Virus record (IMG/VR): IMGVR_UViG_3300031524_000060 | Coordinates: 1-29,420 of that record | Length of the DNA stretch: 29,420 nucleotides | Direction: 5' to 3' (one strand) | Source: a virus | Shown here: in pieces, positions 1-6,722 of the stretch | Numbering within the stretch: the stretch's first letter is position 1 | How the letters are laid out: the number at the start of each line of letters is the position of its first letter | The notes under the pieces: generated by a model | Database searches by the model: none | Seen by the model: only the letters and a program-made list of their open reading frames with translations | Told to the model about the DNA's origin: nothing | Position numbers and translations under genes: made by a program

Positions 1-1
1 G

Positions 2-511
2 TTCATCGAGGTTCAGGTCTACGCAAGCGTGGGCTCAGGATACTTAGAGCAGACTGCCATCAGTTTGCTCGGAGATGGCGCTATCTACAATCGCGTCTTG
101 CTTGGTGGTGCATGGCAACCTTGGCGGAAGGTCATTCTTCAGAACCTCGCCTCGTCATTCACCGCAGCACAGAGCTTCACGCTCGCAACGCTCACTGACG
201 CTGCGAACATCGCGTGGGACGTGAACGCGGGCCAGAAGGCCAAGGTGACAATCGCTGGTGCTCGCACCATGAACGCAGTCACCAACGCGGTCGAAGGCAC
301 CACGTACTTCCTCTGGATCATCCAAGACGGCGCAGGCTCCCGCACGATGGCGTGGACGACGACCGGCACTGGATCATTCGACTTCGGCGCGGCTGGCGCT
401 CCAACCCTCACGACGACCGCAAACCGCGCAGACCTTCTCTGCTTTGAGGCCGTGAACATCAACGGGACGCTCAAGTTGCGCTTCTGCGGTATTCAGAAAG
501 GCTTCTCGTAA
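2..511 (+). CDS. Phage tail fibre or receptor-binding protein, C-terminal part (5' end outside window)
   Basis: The reading frame is open from base 2, so this is the 3' end of a longer gene; the GTG at 29 is not needed as a start. The visible 169 residues begin with a stretch like the end of a tail fibre (AWQPWRK). A beta-rich, Thr/Ala/Gly-rich domain follows and ends in LRFCGIQKGFS. Such C-terminal domains are common in phage side-fibre and tail proteins, where the tip contacts the host surface. It is directly followed by the glycine-rich gene, with stop TAA and the next GTG adjacent, as expected inside a late operon. The fibre assignment rests on position and composition rather than on a catalytic motif. 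Confidence 0.6.
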   Translation, partial: FIEVQVYASVGSGYLEQTAISLLGDGAIYNRVLLGGAWQPWRKVILQNLASSFTAAQSFTLATLTDAANIAWDVNAGQKAKVTIAGARTMNAVTNAVEGTTYFLWIIQDGAGSRTMAWTTTGTGSFDFGAAGAPTLTTTANRADLLCFEAVNINGTLKLRFCGIQKGFS

Positions 512-1348
512 GTGCCTATTCTATTCCCGGCAACCATGTTGCTTGGTCCTCCTCCTCCCATCGACTGGCTCATTGTAGCTGGTGGAGGAGGAGGCGCGGC
601 GTTCGGAGGCGGAGGAGGCGCTGGTGGTGTCGTTCAAGCCTCTAACCAGATCATCGCTCCGGGCGCTTACGGCGTTGCTGTAGGTGGTGGCGGCGCTGGT
701 TGCCCAACTGGTGGCAACGGCGGCACTGAGGTTGGCTTCAATGGAGGCAACAGCACCTTCCACGTCTGGACCGCGATAGGCGGCGGTGGTGGCGGTGGAC
801 AGAACTACGCCGGTTCTGCTGGTGGCTGCGGCGGTGGAGGCGGAACGAACGCTTCCGTCCATACTGGCGGTGCTGGCACGGCTGGACAAGGTTACAATGG
901 CGGAACTTCATCAGCAGCCTCTCCCTACCCTTCAGGTGGCGGAGGAGGTGCTGGTGGCGCTGGCGCGAACGGCTCTGGCTCTACTGCTGGTGCTGGAGGC
1001 ATCGGCATCGTGTCCAGCATAGACGGCACGGCGCGCTACTACGCTGGTGGAGGCGGCGCTTGCGGCACCTACCAAGGTGCGTCTGCTGGCGCAGGCGGCG
1101 CAGGCGGCGGAGGCGCTGGAGCTTACGGTAACGGAGCCACTGGCGGCGCTGGCAACTTCTACGGCGGTGGCGGCGGTGCGGGCTCAGGTGGCTTCTCGTG
1201 GACCCACGGCCCCGGAGGAGCAGGCTATCAGGGCATTGTTATCATCCGATACTTCGGAGGACAGCGCGCCACTGGAGGCTCCATCACGTTCGTAGGCGGC
1301 TACACCATTCACACCTTCACTTCGTCAGGCACCTTCACGATTGGCTAA
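512..1348 (+). CDS. Glycine-rich phage tail or adhesin-like protein
   Basis: This 278-residue protein begins with GTG immediately after the previous stop. After a short N-terminus it consists of repeated Gly-rich blocks (for example AGGGGGGAAFGGGGGAGG) broken by Asn, Ala, Tyr and Ser. A short C-terminal beta segment (GGYTIHTFTSSGTFTIG) closes it. This composition and ending match the glycine-rich domains at the tips of phage tail fibres and of T4 gp38-type adhesins, where polyglycine helices form the receptor-binding lattice. Its place between a fibre gene and the lysis cassette fits a tip protein or fibre-assembly adhesin. The host receptor cannot be predicted. The repetitive GGT/GGC codons make this locus prone to length change and frameshifts. 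Confidence 0.7.
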   Translation: MPILFPATMLLGPPPPIDWLIVAGGGGGAAFGGGGGAGGVVQASNQIIAPGAYGVAVGGGGAGCPTGGNGGTEVGFNGGNSTFHVWTAIGGGGGGGQNYAGSAGGCGGGGGTNASVHTGGAGTAGQGYNGGTSSAASPYPSGGGGGAGGAGANGSGSTAGAGGIGIVSSIDGTARYYAGGGGACGTYQGASAGAGGAGGGGAGAYGNGATGGAGNFYGGGGGAGSGGFSWTHGPGGAGYQGIVIIRYFGGQRATGGSITFVGGYTIHTFTSSGTFTIG

Positions 1349-1773
1349 TGAAAATCTTCACGAACGTATCTGACGGCTCAGTCATCCCTCACGGCCAGCC
1401 GTTCGTCATCAACGACGTAGCTTATCCCTTCAACTGGCTCGACCTCGCAAGCGATGAAGACTTGCAGGCTCACGGCATCACGGTTCAAGACCTACCGGAC
1501 CCTGAGCCTCCTTCTGAGCCTCCTCCGGGGCCTCCGGGGCCTCCAACCCTCATCGCTGTTACTCCTCGACAAGCGCGCCTCGCGCTGCTCGAAGCGGGGC
1601 TGCTCCCACAGATCAACATGATGATCCGTGGAGCCGATGAGGCCACACAGATCACTTGGGACTACGCGACAATCATCAGCCGCGAGGACCCTCTCATTGC
1701 CTCGATAGGCTCCGCCCTCAGCCTGACAGACGCTCAAATCGACGCGCTGTTTGACAGGGCCTCAACTCTCTAA
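1348..1773 (+). CDS. Small phage tail-region protein (fibre-assembly/chaperone-like)
   Basis: A 141-residue protein starts at the ATG that overlaps the upstream stop (TAATG), which is a better start than the in-frame extension back to 1198. The N-terminal half (MKIFTNVSDGSVIPHG) is followed by a proline-rich linker of PEPPSEPPPGPPGPP type near residues 48-64. A compact helical C-terminal domain contains TPRQARLALLEAGLL and ends SLTDAQIDALFDRASTL. This C-terminal domain is very common in small proteins encoded just after tail fibre genes, often annotated as tail assembly or fibre chaperone proteins. The exact role is inferred from position; no enzymatic motif is visible. Confidence 0.6.
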   Translation: MKIFTNVSDGSVIPHGQPFVINDVAYPFNWLDLASDEDLQAHGITVQDLPDPEPPSEPPPGPPGPPTLIAVTPRQARLALLEAGLLPQINMMIRGADEATQITWDYATIISREDPLIASIGSALSLTDAQIDALFDRASTL

Positions 1774-1779
1774 GGACTT

Positions 1780-2517
1780 ATGACTGCATCTAACCGCGAT
1801 GCAGCGATCAGCAAGACGTTGACCTATGAAGGTGGCTTCGTAAACGATCCTCGTGATCCGGGCGGAGCTACCAACTGGGGCATCACGATTGCTGACGCTC
1901 GCAAGTATTGGCTTCCCGAGGCTACGCCTGACGACGTTAAGGCGATGCCGAAGTCGGTTGCCATCTCGATCTATCAGCAGAAGTATTGGGCCAAGATGGG
2001 CTGCGATGCGCGCCCGACAGGCGTTGACTTCGTTGAGTTCGACTTCGGCGTCAACAGCGGCGTTGCCCGCTCCCTGAATTACCGCGCCGCGATGCCAGCG
2101 CTGGCTCCGGTCCCTTACGTCAAGGAGTTCTGTGCGCGGCGCTCCAGCTTCCTACATGGCCTCAAGACCTTCAGCGTCTTCGGCAAGGGTTGGACCCGCC
2201 GTGTAGCCGACGTGGAAGCCACTGGCGTTGTCATGGCCCTCAAGGCCGCTGGACAGCCCGTCGCGCCCGCCGTGAAGCAAGAGGCGAAGAACGCGACCAC
2301 CAAGGCCGTGAAGAACGCCGCAGGCGCTACCGGCTCCGCTGGCGGCACCGCAGCGACCGCTCCTCAACTCCCCGACCTCTCAACCGTAGACGCCTCCTCG
2401 AAGGCTGGAATGATCTTCACCGGCCTCGTGGTCGCTAGTGTGGTCGCCTACTTCGTCTGGAACGCCGTCAAGAACGCACAGCGCGCTCAGGCTTACAACG
2501 CTGCGCTGAAAGGATAA
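1780..2517 (+). CDS. Endolysin, glycoside hydrolase family 108 (N-acetylmuramidase-like)
   Basis: This 245-residue protein has the GH108 signature TYEGGFVNDPRDPGGATNWG, with Glu17 as the presumed catalytic acid. A peptidoglycan-binding-like helical region extends to about residue 145. An Ala/Lys-rich linker follows, then one hydrophobic helix near residues 209-227 (IFTGLVVASVVAYFVW). GH108 enzymes cut the glycan strands of peptidoglycan and release progeny phage. The C-terminal membrane segment is unusual for a cytoplasmic endolysin; it may tether the enzyme to the inner membrane or make it dependent on holin-triggered depolarisation. The gene lies just upstream of three small membrane protein genes, forming a lysis cassette. 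Confidence 0.9.
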   Translation: MTASNRDAAISKTLTYEGGFVNDPRDPGGATNWGITIADARKYWLPEATPDDVKAMPKSVAISIYQQKYWAKMGCDARPTGVDFVEFDFGVNSGVARSLNYRAAMPALAPVPYVKEFCARRSSFLHGLKTFSVFGKGWTRRVADVEATGVVMALKAAGQPVAPAVKQEAKNATTKAVKNAAGATGSAGGTAATAPQLPDLSTVDASSKAGMIFTGLVVASVVAYFVWNAVKNAQRAQAYNAALKG

Positions 2518-2519
2518 TC

Positions 2520-2756
2520 ATGTTCGACAAGCTCAAAGCCCTTTGGGCGCGCGTACAGGTCCGCTGGCACATTCTCGCCCTGGCACTGCTCGCCGCCCTC
2601 CCTGAAATCCTTGACTACCTTGGCGTGGTCAACCTCAGGCCCATCCTCTCCCAAGTCCTGCCCGAGAACTACGTGGCCTTCATCGTCGGCACCTTGCCGT
2701 TCGTGCTCGCCCTCGTGAAGCCTCTCGTGGCACTGGAGCCTAAGGACCCCGAGTAA
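2520..2756 (+). CDS. Small membrane protein of the lysis cassette (holin candidate)
   Basis: A 78-residue protein starts 2 bp after the endolysin stop. It has two hydrophobic stretches, about residues 18-36 and 52-71, separated by a short loop containing PILSQVLPENY, and an acidic tail ending EPKDPE. Size, two-helix topology and position directly after an endolysin suggest a holin or another lysis-associated membrane protein. Its stop overlaps the ATG of the next gene by one base. No family-specific residue pattern was recognised, so the function is contextual. Confidence 0.6.
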   Translation: MFDKLKALWARVQVRWHILALALLAALPEILDYLGVVNLRPILSQVLPENYVAFIVGTLPFVLALVKPLVALEPKDPE

Positions 2757-3181
2757 TGTCGTGGCTCTTTGGTCTCCTGACCAACATCCCCGGCTTCCTC
2801 AATGGCCTCCTCGCGTACCTGAATAAGAAGCAGGACACGGCGCTGGAGCAGTACCGCATTGGCAACACCAATAGCCGGGATGTGTCCATTGAGGTCGTCA
2901 GGGCCGAGCAGGCTCGCATGAGCGCCGTCAAGGACGTGACTGTCTCTGCCATGTCCCATCCGATCTGGTGGGTCGCATGGAGCCTTGGCGTCTTTCCAGT
3001 GCTCATGTACCACGCCTGCATCTTTTGGGTCTCCACCTTCCCCGGCCTTGGTTGGACGGTGCTGAAGGTCCCAGCCGACCAGATGGAGTTCGCGCGGCTC
3101 GTTGTAGGGTCACTGTTCTGCATTGGCGGAGCTTCGACCCTCGTTGCAGGAGTAGCAGGAGCGTGGACAAAGAGGACATGA
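2756..3181 (+). CDS. Membrane protein, GTA-type 3-TM holin-like
   Basis: The 141-residue product has a weakly hydrophobic N-terminus (MSWLFGLLTNIPGFLNGLLAYL). A charged helical region follows (EVVRAEQARMSAVKDVT), then SHPIWWVAWSLGVFPVLMY and a C-terminal hydrophobic segment near residues 112-137. The charged RAEQ-type helix followed by P-rich transmembrane helices resembles the 3TM holins used for gene-transfer-agent and phage release. It could form membrane lesions together with its neighbours or be a spanin-like accessory. The stop codon overlaps the next ATG (ATGA), indicating translational coupling. Confidence 0.6.
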   Translation: MSWLFGLLTNIPGFLNGLLAYLNKKQDTALEQYRIGNTNSRDVSIEVVRAEQARMSAVKDVTVSAMSHPIWWVAWSLGVFPVLMYHACIFWVSTFPGLGWTVLKVPADQMEFARLVVGSLFCIGGASTLVAGVAGAWTKRT

Positions 3182-3357
3182 CCGTGACTGACATTGCCAC
3201 CACTTCCACGGCTGGCGCTGCCGTAGTGAGCCCTTGGTGGCTTCCGTACCTCCAGACGACGCACGACGGCGTGGCGTTCGTGCTGCCCTTCTTGGGCTTC
3301 GCATGGCTCGTCATGCAGATGTTCTACAAGGTACGCAACGAGCGCCGCAGCAAGTAA
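3178..3357 (+). CDS. Small single-span membrane protein of the lysis cassette
   Basis: A 59-residue protein begins at the ATG overlapping the previous stop (ATGA). It has a polar N-terminus, a single hydrophobic helix around residues 31-49 (GVAFVLPFLGFAWLVMQMF) and a basic tail (KVRNERRSK). This layout fits small class II or III holins or a holin regulator. A much longer in-frame extension to 2968 overlaps the previous gene entirely and lacks sensible composition, so the short form is preferred. It is the last gene before the terminator hairpin at 3362. Confidence 0.6.
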   Translation: MTVTDIATTSTAGAAVVSPWWLPYLQTTHDGVAFVLPFLGFAWLVMQMFYKVRNERRSK

Positions 3358-3361
3358 AAAT

Positions 3362-3410
3362 AACCGATGAAGATCAGGGATCACTCCCCGGTCCTCACCG
3401 GTTTATTGTT
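3362..3410 (+). terminator. Hairpin terminator after the tail/lysis operon
   Basis: Outer arms AACCGATGA (3362-3370) and TCACCGGTT (3395-3403) pair with one mismatch. Inner arms GATCAGGGA (3372-3380) and TCCCCGGTC (3385-3393) close a TCAC loop. A short T-rich run follows. It is closely related to the hairpin at 3987-4034, so the two seem to be copies. Confidence 0.7.
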
Positions 3411-3435
3411 GCCTAAGGTCCCCACCCCGTATAGC
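3406..3435 (+). promoter_or_regulatory. Possible sigma70-type promoter for the cargo gene at 3454
   Basis: TTGTTG (3406-3411) and TATAGC (3430-3435) are separated by 18 bp, directly upstream of the isolated gene. AAGG lies 8 bp before its ATG. A gene enclosed by terminators needs its own promoter, which is the main reason to believe this weak match. Confidence 0.35.
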
Positions 3436-3453
3436 TAATCGACAAGGCTACCT

Positions 3454-3972
3454 ATGAGCGGGGAAAGCGTGACTTTCGAAGTTGCCTACATCAATCTCCG
3501 AGTTGATGGCATGTCACGCCACAGCAACGTGGATGGCAGTGGCGTTTCACGTTCGATCAATGGTGCCTGTACGTGTATTCGGGCGTGGCATCACAAGACA
3601 CTTGAAAATCGAGTTGTCGGCGTCTGGATCAAAGAGGCGCGCCTTTCGCCTTGGCCCGACGGCGAGCTAGGGACGCTTATTATGGGACAAGAGGCCAATA
3701 TTTATCTGCCACCCGATGCTTTCGAGCACGCTTGGGAAACTGCGTTAGCTCCGACAAATAAACAACTAAATCTGAGAGTGCCAGTCGTCTCCGATGGCGA
3801 ACCACATCAGGACCACGCAATTGTTGGATATTCGTTGGATGAGCTTGAGCCTCCTAAACCCGTGCAAAAGGCAGAGCGCCTAGACTTCTCAAAAGTGATC
3901 TTCACGGCCTTTCAAATACTTCTGGTCCTTTACGCGTGCTACGCGGTTGCCAAATATTTGAAGGGTGTTTGA
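3454..3972 (+). CDS. Cargo (moron-like) gene: tail-anchored membrane protein of unknown function
   Basis: A 172-residue protein not recognised as a known family. Residues 1-145 look like a soluble beta-rich domain (opening VTFEVAYINLRVDGMSRHSN, with three Cys/His-containing stretches). A linker, EPPKPVQKAERLDFSKV, leads to one C-terminal transmembrane helix (FTAFQILLVLYACYAVAKYL), so it is probably tail-anchored in the inner membrane with the bulk in the cytoplasm. The gene stands alone between two related terminators and is visibly more AT-rich than its neighbours, the classic arrangement of a phage moron expressed from the prophage. Such genes often confer superinfection exclusion or alter the host, but nothing in the sequence proves that here. 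Confidence 0.8.
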   Translation: MSGESVTFEVAYINLRVDGMSRHSNVDGSGVSRSINGACTCIRAWHHKTLENRVVGVWIKEARLSPWPDGELGTLIMGQEANIYLPPDAFEHAWETALAPTNKQLNLRVPVVSDGEPHQDHAIVGYSLDELEPPKPVQKAERLDFSKVIFTAFQILLVLYACYAVAKYLKGV

Positions 3973-3986
3973 TGTTGAAAACAAAG

Positions 3987-4034
3987 AACCGATGGCAAGC
4001 TAGGGATCACTCCCCAGCCTCCATCGGTTTTTTT
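3987..4034. terminator. Strong bidirectional terminator between convergent operons
   Basis: Perfect 9-bp outer arms AACCGATGG (3987-3995) and CCATCGGTT (4021-4029) enclose an inner stem around GGGATCACTCCCC. A run of T follows on the + strand, and AAAA-rich sequence on the other side provides a U tract for the - strand. It separates the + strand cargo and lysis genes from the end of the - strand replication operon. Confidence 0.85.
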
Positions 4035-4038
4035 GGTT

Positions 4039-4272
4039 CTACAAATTTCTGTAGATTATCGACACATGCTTGCTGATCTGCGCCTTGGTGCAGTGGTCCT
4101 TCTCGAACTTGTCGAGCAACTTGCACAACACGCAGCCCCACTGCTCACCCTTGTCTCGCGCCCTCGCCGCCCTGAGCGAGACTGTCTCGTCAGGGTAGCC
4201 CGCGAAGATGGCGTTGGCGAACTGGTCGAGCGCCACGAGGAGGCTGAAGACGTATCTCCCCAGCCACTTCAT
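4039..4272 (-). CDS. Conserved small phage protein, last gene of the replication operon
   Basis: A 77-residue product with a hydrophobic N-terminus (WLGRYVFSLLVALDQFANAI), then GYPDETVSLRA and a Cys-containing helix (WGCVLCKLLDKFEKDHC). The DQ..NA..GYPDET(V/L)S.RA pattern recurs in small proteins of unknown function encoded near phage lysis and packaging genes. Its ATG overlaps the stop of the upstream gene (TGATG). It ends a few bases from the bidirectional terminator. No function is assigned; the N-terminal half may associate with the membrane. Confidence 0.7.
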   Translation of the reverse strand: MKWLGRYVFSLLVALDQFANAIFAGYPDETVSLRAARARDKGEQWGCVLCKLLDKFEKDHCTKAQISKHVSIIYRNL

Positions 4273-4526
4273 CAGCCCAGCAGGGCTCCGATCTTTGCAG
4301 CGACGGTCGAAGCCTTCAACTGCTCGTCAAGGTGCTCAGCGCGGGCCTTGGCGGCGGCAGCGATGGCTTCTTCCGCTTCCAGCGCCAGCTTGATCCGCTC
4401 AGCCGCGAGGTCTTCGAGGTCCTTCACTGTCTGCTGGAGGGAGGCAGTGATACCGGCCACGGTCTTTCCGCTCTGGTATCGGAACTCGAAGCGGATGACG
4501 CTCTTGAGGGCGCTGAGGATGCTCAC
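4272..4526 (-). CDS. Small coiled-coil phage protein
   Basis: 84 residues starting with GTG, which overlaps the upstream stop (GTGA). After a short N-terminus containing RFEFRYQSGKTVAGI it is almost entirely a heptad-patterned Ala/Glu/Leu-rich helix (residues about 30-75), predicting a coiled coil. No domain was recognised. Position late in the operon, with overlaps at both ends, supports it as a translated gene. Confidence 0.65.
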   Translation of the reverse strand: MSILSALKSVIRFEFRYQSGKTVAGITASLQQTVKDLEDLAAERIKLALEAEEAIAAAAKARAEHLDEQLKASTVAAKIGALLG

Positions 4527-4747
4527 TTACGGGCACCTTTCTGCACTCGCAACTGCTGCGAGGCGCTGGGGGTTTCGGGCGCTTCTTCGGTCGGCGCAAC
4601 GGGCTCAGGGGTCTTGGCGGCCTGAGTGTGCTCCGTCACGAACGAGTAGTATTCGCGCGCAGTCTGGACGTAGTTCGGGTTGCCCTGAGTGCGGACAGCC
4701 GCGTCCAAGCAGGCCAACCGAATTTGGGCGTCAGTCATTGTGGTCAT
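4523..4747 (-). CDS. Small hypothetical phage protein
   Basis: 74 residues. The N-terminal part (TDAQIRLACLDAAVRTQGN) looks helical. The C-terminal half is a Pro/Glu/Ala-rich disordered tail (TPEPVAPTEEAPETP) ending in a basic patch. The start overlaps the stop of the HslV-like gene by one base, and its stop overlaps the next GTG. A structural or scaffolding-associated role is possible, but nothing specific can be read. Confidence 0.65.
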   Translation of the reverse strand: MTTMTDAQIRLACLDAAVRTQGNPNYVQTAREYYSFVTEHTQAAKTPEPVAPTEEAPETPSASQQLRVQKGARK

Positions 4748-5187
4748 TAGTCCTCGTTAGGTCCAAGGCGCTCAACTTGAATGCTGCCGCCTGATTGTGG
4801 GTCACGTTTCGTTGCGACACGCACGGCTTCCTCAGCCGTCGCGCCAATGTCGAGAGCGCCATAGGCGTAGGCAGAGCCCGAGCCTATAGCGATGAAGTCC
4901 GTCTCTGCGGGCGAGAAGTCTCCTACGCCCTCATAGACTTTGATCGTCCCATCGACCTCGACGAGGACAGCCGTGAACGGGCTGTTGTCCGCCGTGGGAA
5001 GCTCAGCGTCCTCCTCCTCAAGATACGCGAGGAGAGGAGCCACGTAGGCGTCCTCGCCAGCCAACGCGAACAGCGCGCCGTCCGAGAGCTTGACGATCTT
5101 CAGTGAGTGGTCCGTCAGGATGGTGCCTGAGAGCGTCGAGCGCCCTTCAGCGGCCATCACGCCGTCGCGGTATGCGATGGTAGTCAC
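4747..5187 (-). CDS. HslV/proteasome-like Ntn hydrolase encoded by the phage
   Basis: The 146-residue product starts at a GTG overlapping the upstream stop (GTGA), giving M-TTIAYRDG. After Met removal an N-terminal Thr is exposed, as in HslV and 20S beta subunits. Aligned by eye with HslV, Thr1 is kept, AAEGRSTL matches AGDGQATL (Asp17 replaced by Glu), the Lys33 equivalent is kept in SLKIVKL, and IGSGSAYAYGAL matches IGSGGPYA with the Ser125 equivalent. The fold is somewhat shorter than bacterial HslV (about 175 residues). Known family members are ring-forming threonine peptidases. No HslU/ClpX-type partner is visible nearby, so it may act alone, borrow a host ATPase, or be a structural relic. 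An in-frame extension to 5583 is rejected because it overlaps the kinase gene. Confidence 0.82.
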   Translation of the reverse strand: MTTIAYRDGVMAAEGRSTLSGTILTDHSLKIVKLSDGALFALAGEDAYVAPLLAYLEEEDAELPTADNSPFTAVLVEVDGTIKVYEGVGDFSPAETDFIAIGSGSAYAYGALDIGATAEEAVRVATKRDPQSGGSIQVERLGPNED

Positions 5188-5762
5188 TTGAAGCCGCTCA
5201 TCAGGTTCGCGACGTACCAGACGTTCTTCTTCAAGTCGTCCAGCGCGCCGTCGTTGTAGATGTTGAAGTCGAACTTGTGCTTGTCGAGCAAGCCTTCGCC
5301 AGTTGCAGTGTCCCCACGAGAGCCCACGCCGGGGCGGTGGATGCGGATGCACTTGCCACCGTTCCGACGCACCATCTCGAACTCGTTCGGGAAGCGCATG
5401 TCGTCGAAGATGACGCTGTAGCTCTGGAGAGCCTTCTGCGCCTTCTGCTCCGCCAGCATCGTCCAGAGTTGCGCGTGGATACAGTCGCGGCCCCACTGCG
5501 TCCCGATGCTCTGGAGCATCCAACGCAGCGTCACGCCCAAGTGAGGGATGACGGCCTTGTCCTTGCGCTCGTCGGAGAGCCACTGACGCACTTCCGCCTC
5601 GCCGCCCGGTAGGAACGGCGCAGCGATCTGGATGATGAAGTCGTAGAACGGTGCAGCGAACGACTGCGTGAGCCCGAAGAAGCGCTCCGTGAGCATAGAG
5701 GCCACGGTGGACTTCCCCGAGCGCATGTCGCTGGAGTAGAGAGCAATAAGAACTGGTTTCAC
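5184..5762 (-). CDS. Deoxynucleoside monophosphate kinase-like P-loop enzyme
   Basis: 192 residues from a GTG overlapping the upstream stop (GTGA). The Walker A loop is at the N-terminus (SSDMRSGKST, Lys17). A Trp/Gln-rich substrate region follows (LRWMLQSIGTQWGRDCIH), then SVIFDDMRFPNEFEMVRR, typical of phage dNMP kinases related to T4 gene 1 and T5 enzymes. These enzymes convert dNMPs to dNDPs, feeding the nucleotide pool for phage DNA synthesis in the cytoplasm. The longer in-frame extension to 6008 lies inside the upstream genes and is not used. Placement among replication genes fits the call. Confidence 0.85.
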   Translation of the reverse strand: MKPVLIALYSSDMRSGKSTVASMLTERFFGLTQSFAAPFYDFIIQIAAPFLPGGEAEVRQWLSDERKDKAVIPHLGVTLRWMLQSIGTQWGRDCIHAQLWTMLAEQKAQKALQSYSVIFDDMRFPNEFEMVRRNGGKCIRIHRPGVGSRGDTATGEGLLDKHKFDFNIYNDGALDDLKKNVWYVANLMSGFK

Positions 5763-5953
5763 TTCCAGCGTTCCTCCAAGGTGACTTCGAGCACGAGGTA
5801 CTTGGTGTAGGACCCCTGCTTCTGCTGTTTGGTTAGCTCGCCCTGAGCGACGGCCCGCGACACGTACAGCGCTGGCATCGTGGACGTGCCATAGACGGTC
5901 TTGCAGGCCCCAGTGGCGGGGTTGTGGATCAGGAAGTAGGACTTCCCAATCAC
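5759..5953 (-). CDS. Small hypothetical phage protein
   Basis: 64 residues, start MIGKSYFLIHN, with alternating hydrophobic residues and a C-terminal strand (KYLVLEVTLEERWK), probably a small alpha/beta fold. The ATG overlaps the stop of the nucleotidyltransferase-like gene, and its own stop overlaps the kinase GTG, so it is embedded in a translationally coupled chain. Function unknown. Confidence 0.65.
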   Translation of the reverse strand: MIGKSYFLIHNPATGACKTVYGTSTMPALYVSRAVAQGELTKQQKQGSYTKYLVLEVTLEERWK

Positions 5954-6546
5954 AGAACGAACACCCCTTCCGCCTCCAGACGGTCAAGCGCGATGTTGAC
6001 CATCGCATCGTCCTCAGCGTTCCAGCCGAGCGCCCAACCGATGTACTTGGCCTTGAGGCGCTGGTAGCGCTTCAGGGACCGCATGACGGCCTCGACGGTC
6101 TCCGCACGCGTCAGCGTGAAGACCTCGTTGCGCTTGTCGAAGTCGTAGTCGGCGGTCTTGGTGACGCCCAACGGGTCGAAGCCGATCTGGCACAGACCGA
6201 AGTCCATGCGCTCGATGATGGCGGCAGTGTTGAAGCCACGGTCAAGCTGGACGAAGTTGAGGTCAGGCTGGCCGGTTAGCGAAGCGAACGTGTAGGTCGT
6301 CTGGACCTCTTTCGCCGCGTCGATGTAGTCGCCCGGACACCACTTCTTGTAGACGTAGACGCCAGCCAGAGCCGCGTCGAAGCGAGCGCTGTCCATGTCC
6401 TCCGTGAAGAACACGTCGAGGTCCTTGACGGGGCGGTTGTTGTCGAGGTCGCGGAGCGCGCCACCAGCGAGGTAGGCAGAGGGCGCGACGGTTCGAACGC
6501 GGCTCATGGTGTCGAGCCACGCTTCAGGCAGATGCAGATTGTTCAA
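5950..6546 (-). CDS. Nucleotidyltransferase-like protein (poly(A) polymerase/CCA-enzyme head domain)
   Basis: 198 residues, probably from a TTG overlapping the previous stop (TTGA); the first ATG would remove 13 residues but keep the domain. The motif AGGALRD (Gly28, Gly29, Arg32, Asp33) followed by VKDLDVFF (Asp42, Asp44) and later PDLNFVQL (Asp95) is the catalytic layout of class II polymerase-beta superfamily nucleotidyltransferases. Unlike true CCA-adding enzymes (over 350 residues) it lacks the large RNA-binding part and has only a short helical C-terminus (RYQRLKAKYIGWALGW). It may modify a tRNA, a protein or a small molecule; the substrate cannot be read. It lies in the replication operon between small phage genes. 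Confidence 0.8.
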   Translation of the reverse strand: MNNLHLPEAWLDTMSRVRTVAPSAYLAGGALRDLDNNRPVKDLDVFFTEDMDSARFDAALAGVYVYKKWCPGDYIDAAKEVQTTYTFASLTGQPDLNFVQLDRGFNTAAIIERMDFGLCQIGFDPLGVTKTADYDFDKRNEVFTLTRAETVEAVMRSLKRYQRLKAKYIGWALGWNAEDDAMVNIALDRLEAEGVFVL

Positions 6547-6722
6547 TGGACTGTCACCCAGTTTCCAGTCTCGTCGCGGCGCTCAAGTGCAATCATGGCG
6601 CGGATGGAGACTTCGGTTGTGTTCTTGATGGCGGTGGAGGCTTCCTTCGCCTCCTTGATGGTCTTGAAGGGGCCGTCGAAGACCTCCCCGGCCAAGTACC
6701 AGTAGCCTCGACGGATGCTCAC
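6543..6722 (-). CDS. Small phage protein (59 aa), GTG start
   Basis: A short frame begins at GTG (6722), overlapping the stop of the upstream gene (GTGA), and reads MSIRRGYWYLAGEVFDGPFK onward to ETGNWVTVH. Its stop overlaps the TTG of the nucleotidyltransferase-like gene. The pattern YWYLAGEVFDGPF(K)TIKEA is typical of small beta-strand phage proteins that wrap around a conserved Gly-Pro-Phe. Overlaps at both ends and sensible composition support translation. Function unknown. Confidence 0.65.
   Translation of the reverse strand: MSIRRGYWYLAGEVFDGPFKTIKEAKEASTAIKNTTEVSIRAMIALERRDETGNWVTVH

Noticed and set aside
4033-4794. 253-residue + strand open frame
   Set aside because: It starts at the terminator and runs antisense to three overlapping phage genes with consistent start-stop coupling.
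4747-5583. 278-residue version of the HslV-like protein
   Set aside because: The extra N-terminus lies wholly within the dNMP kinase gene and would bury the catalytic Thr that must be N-terminal.
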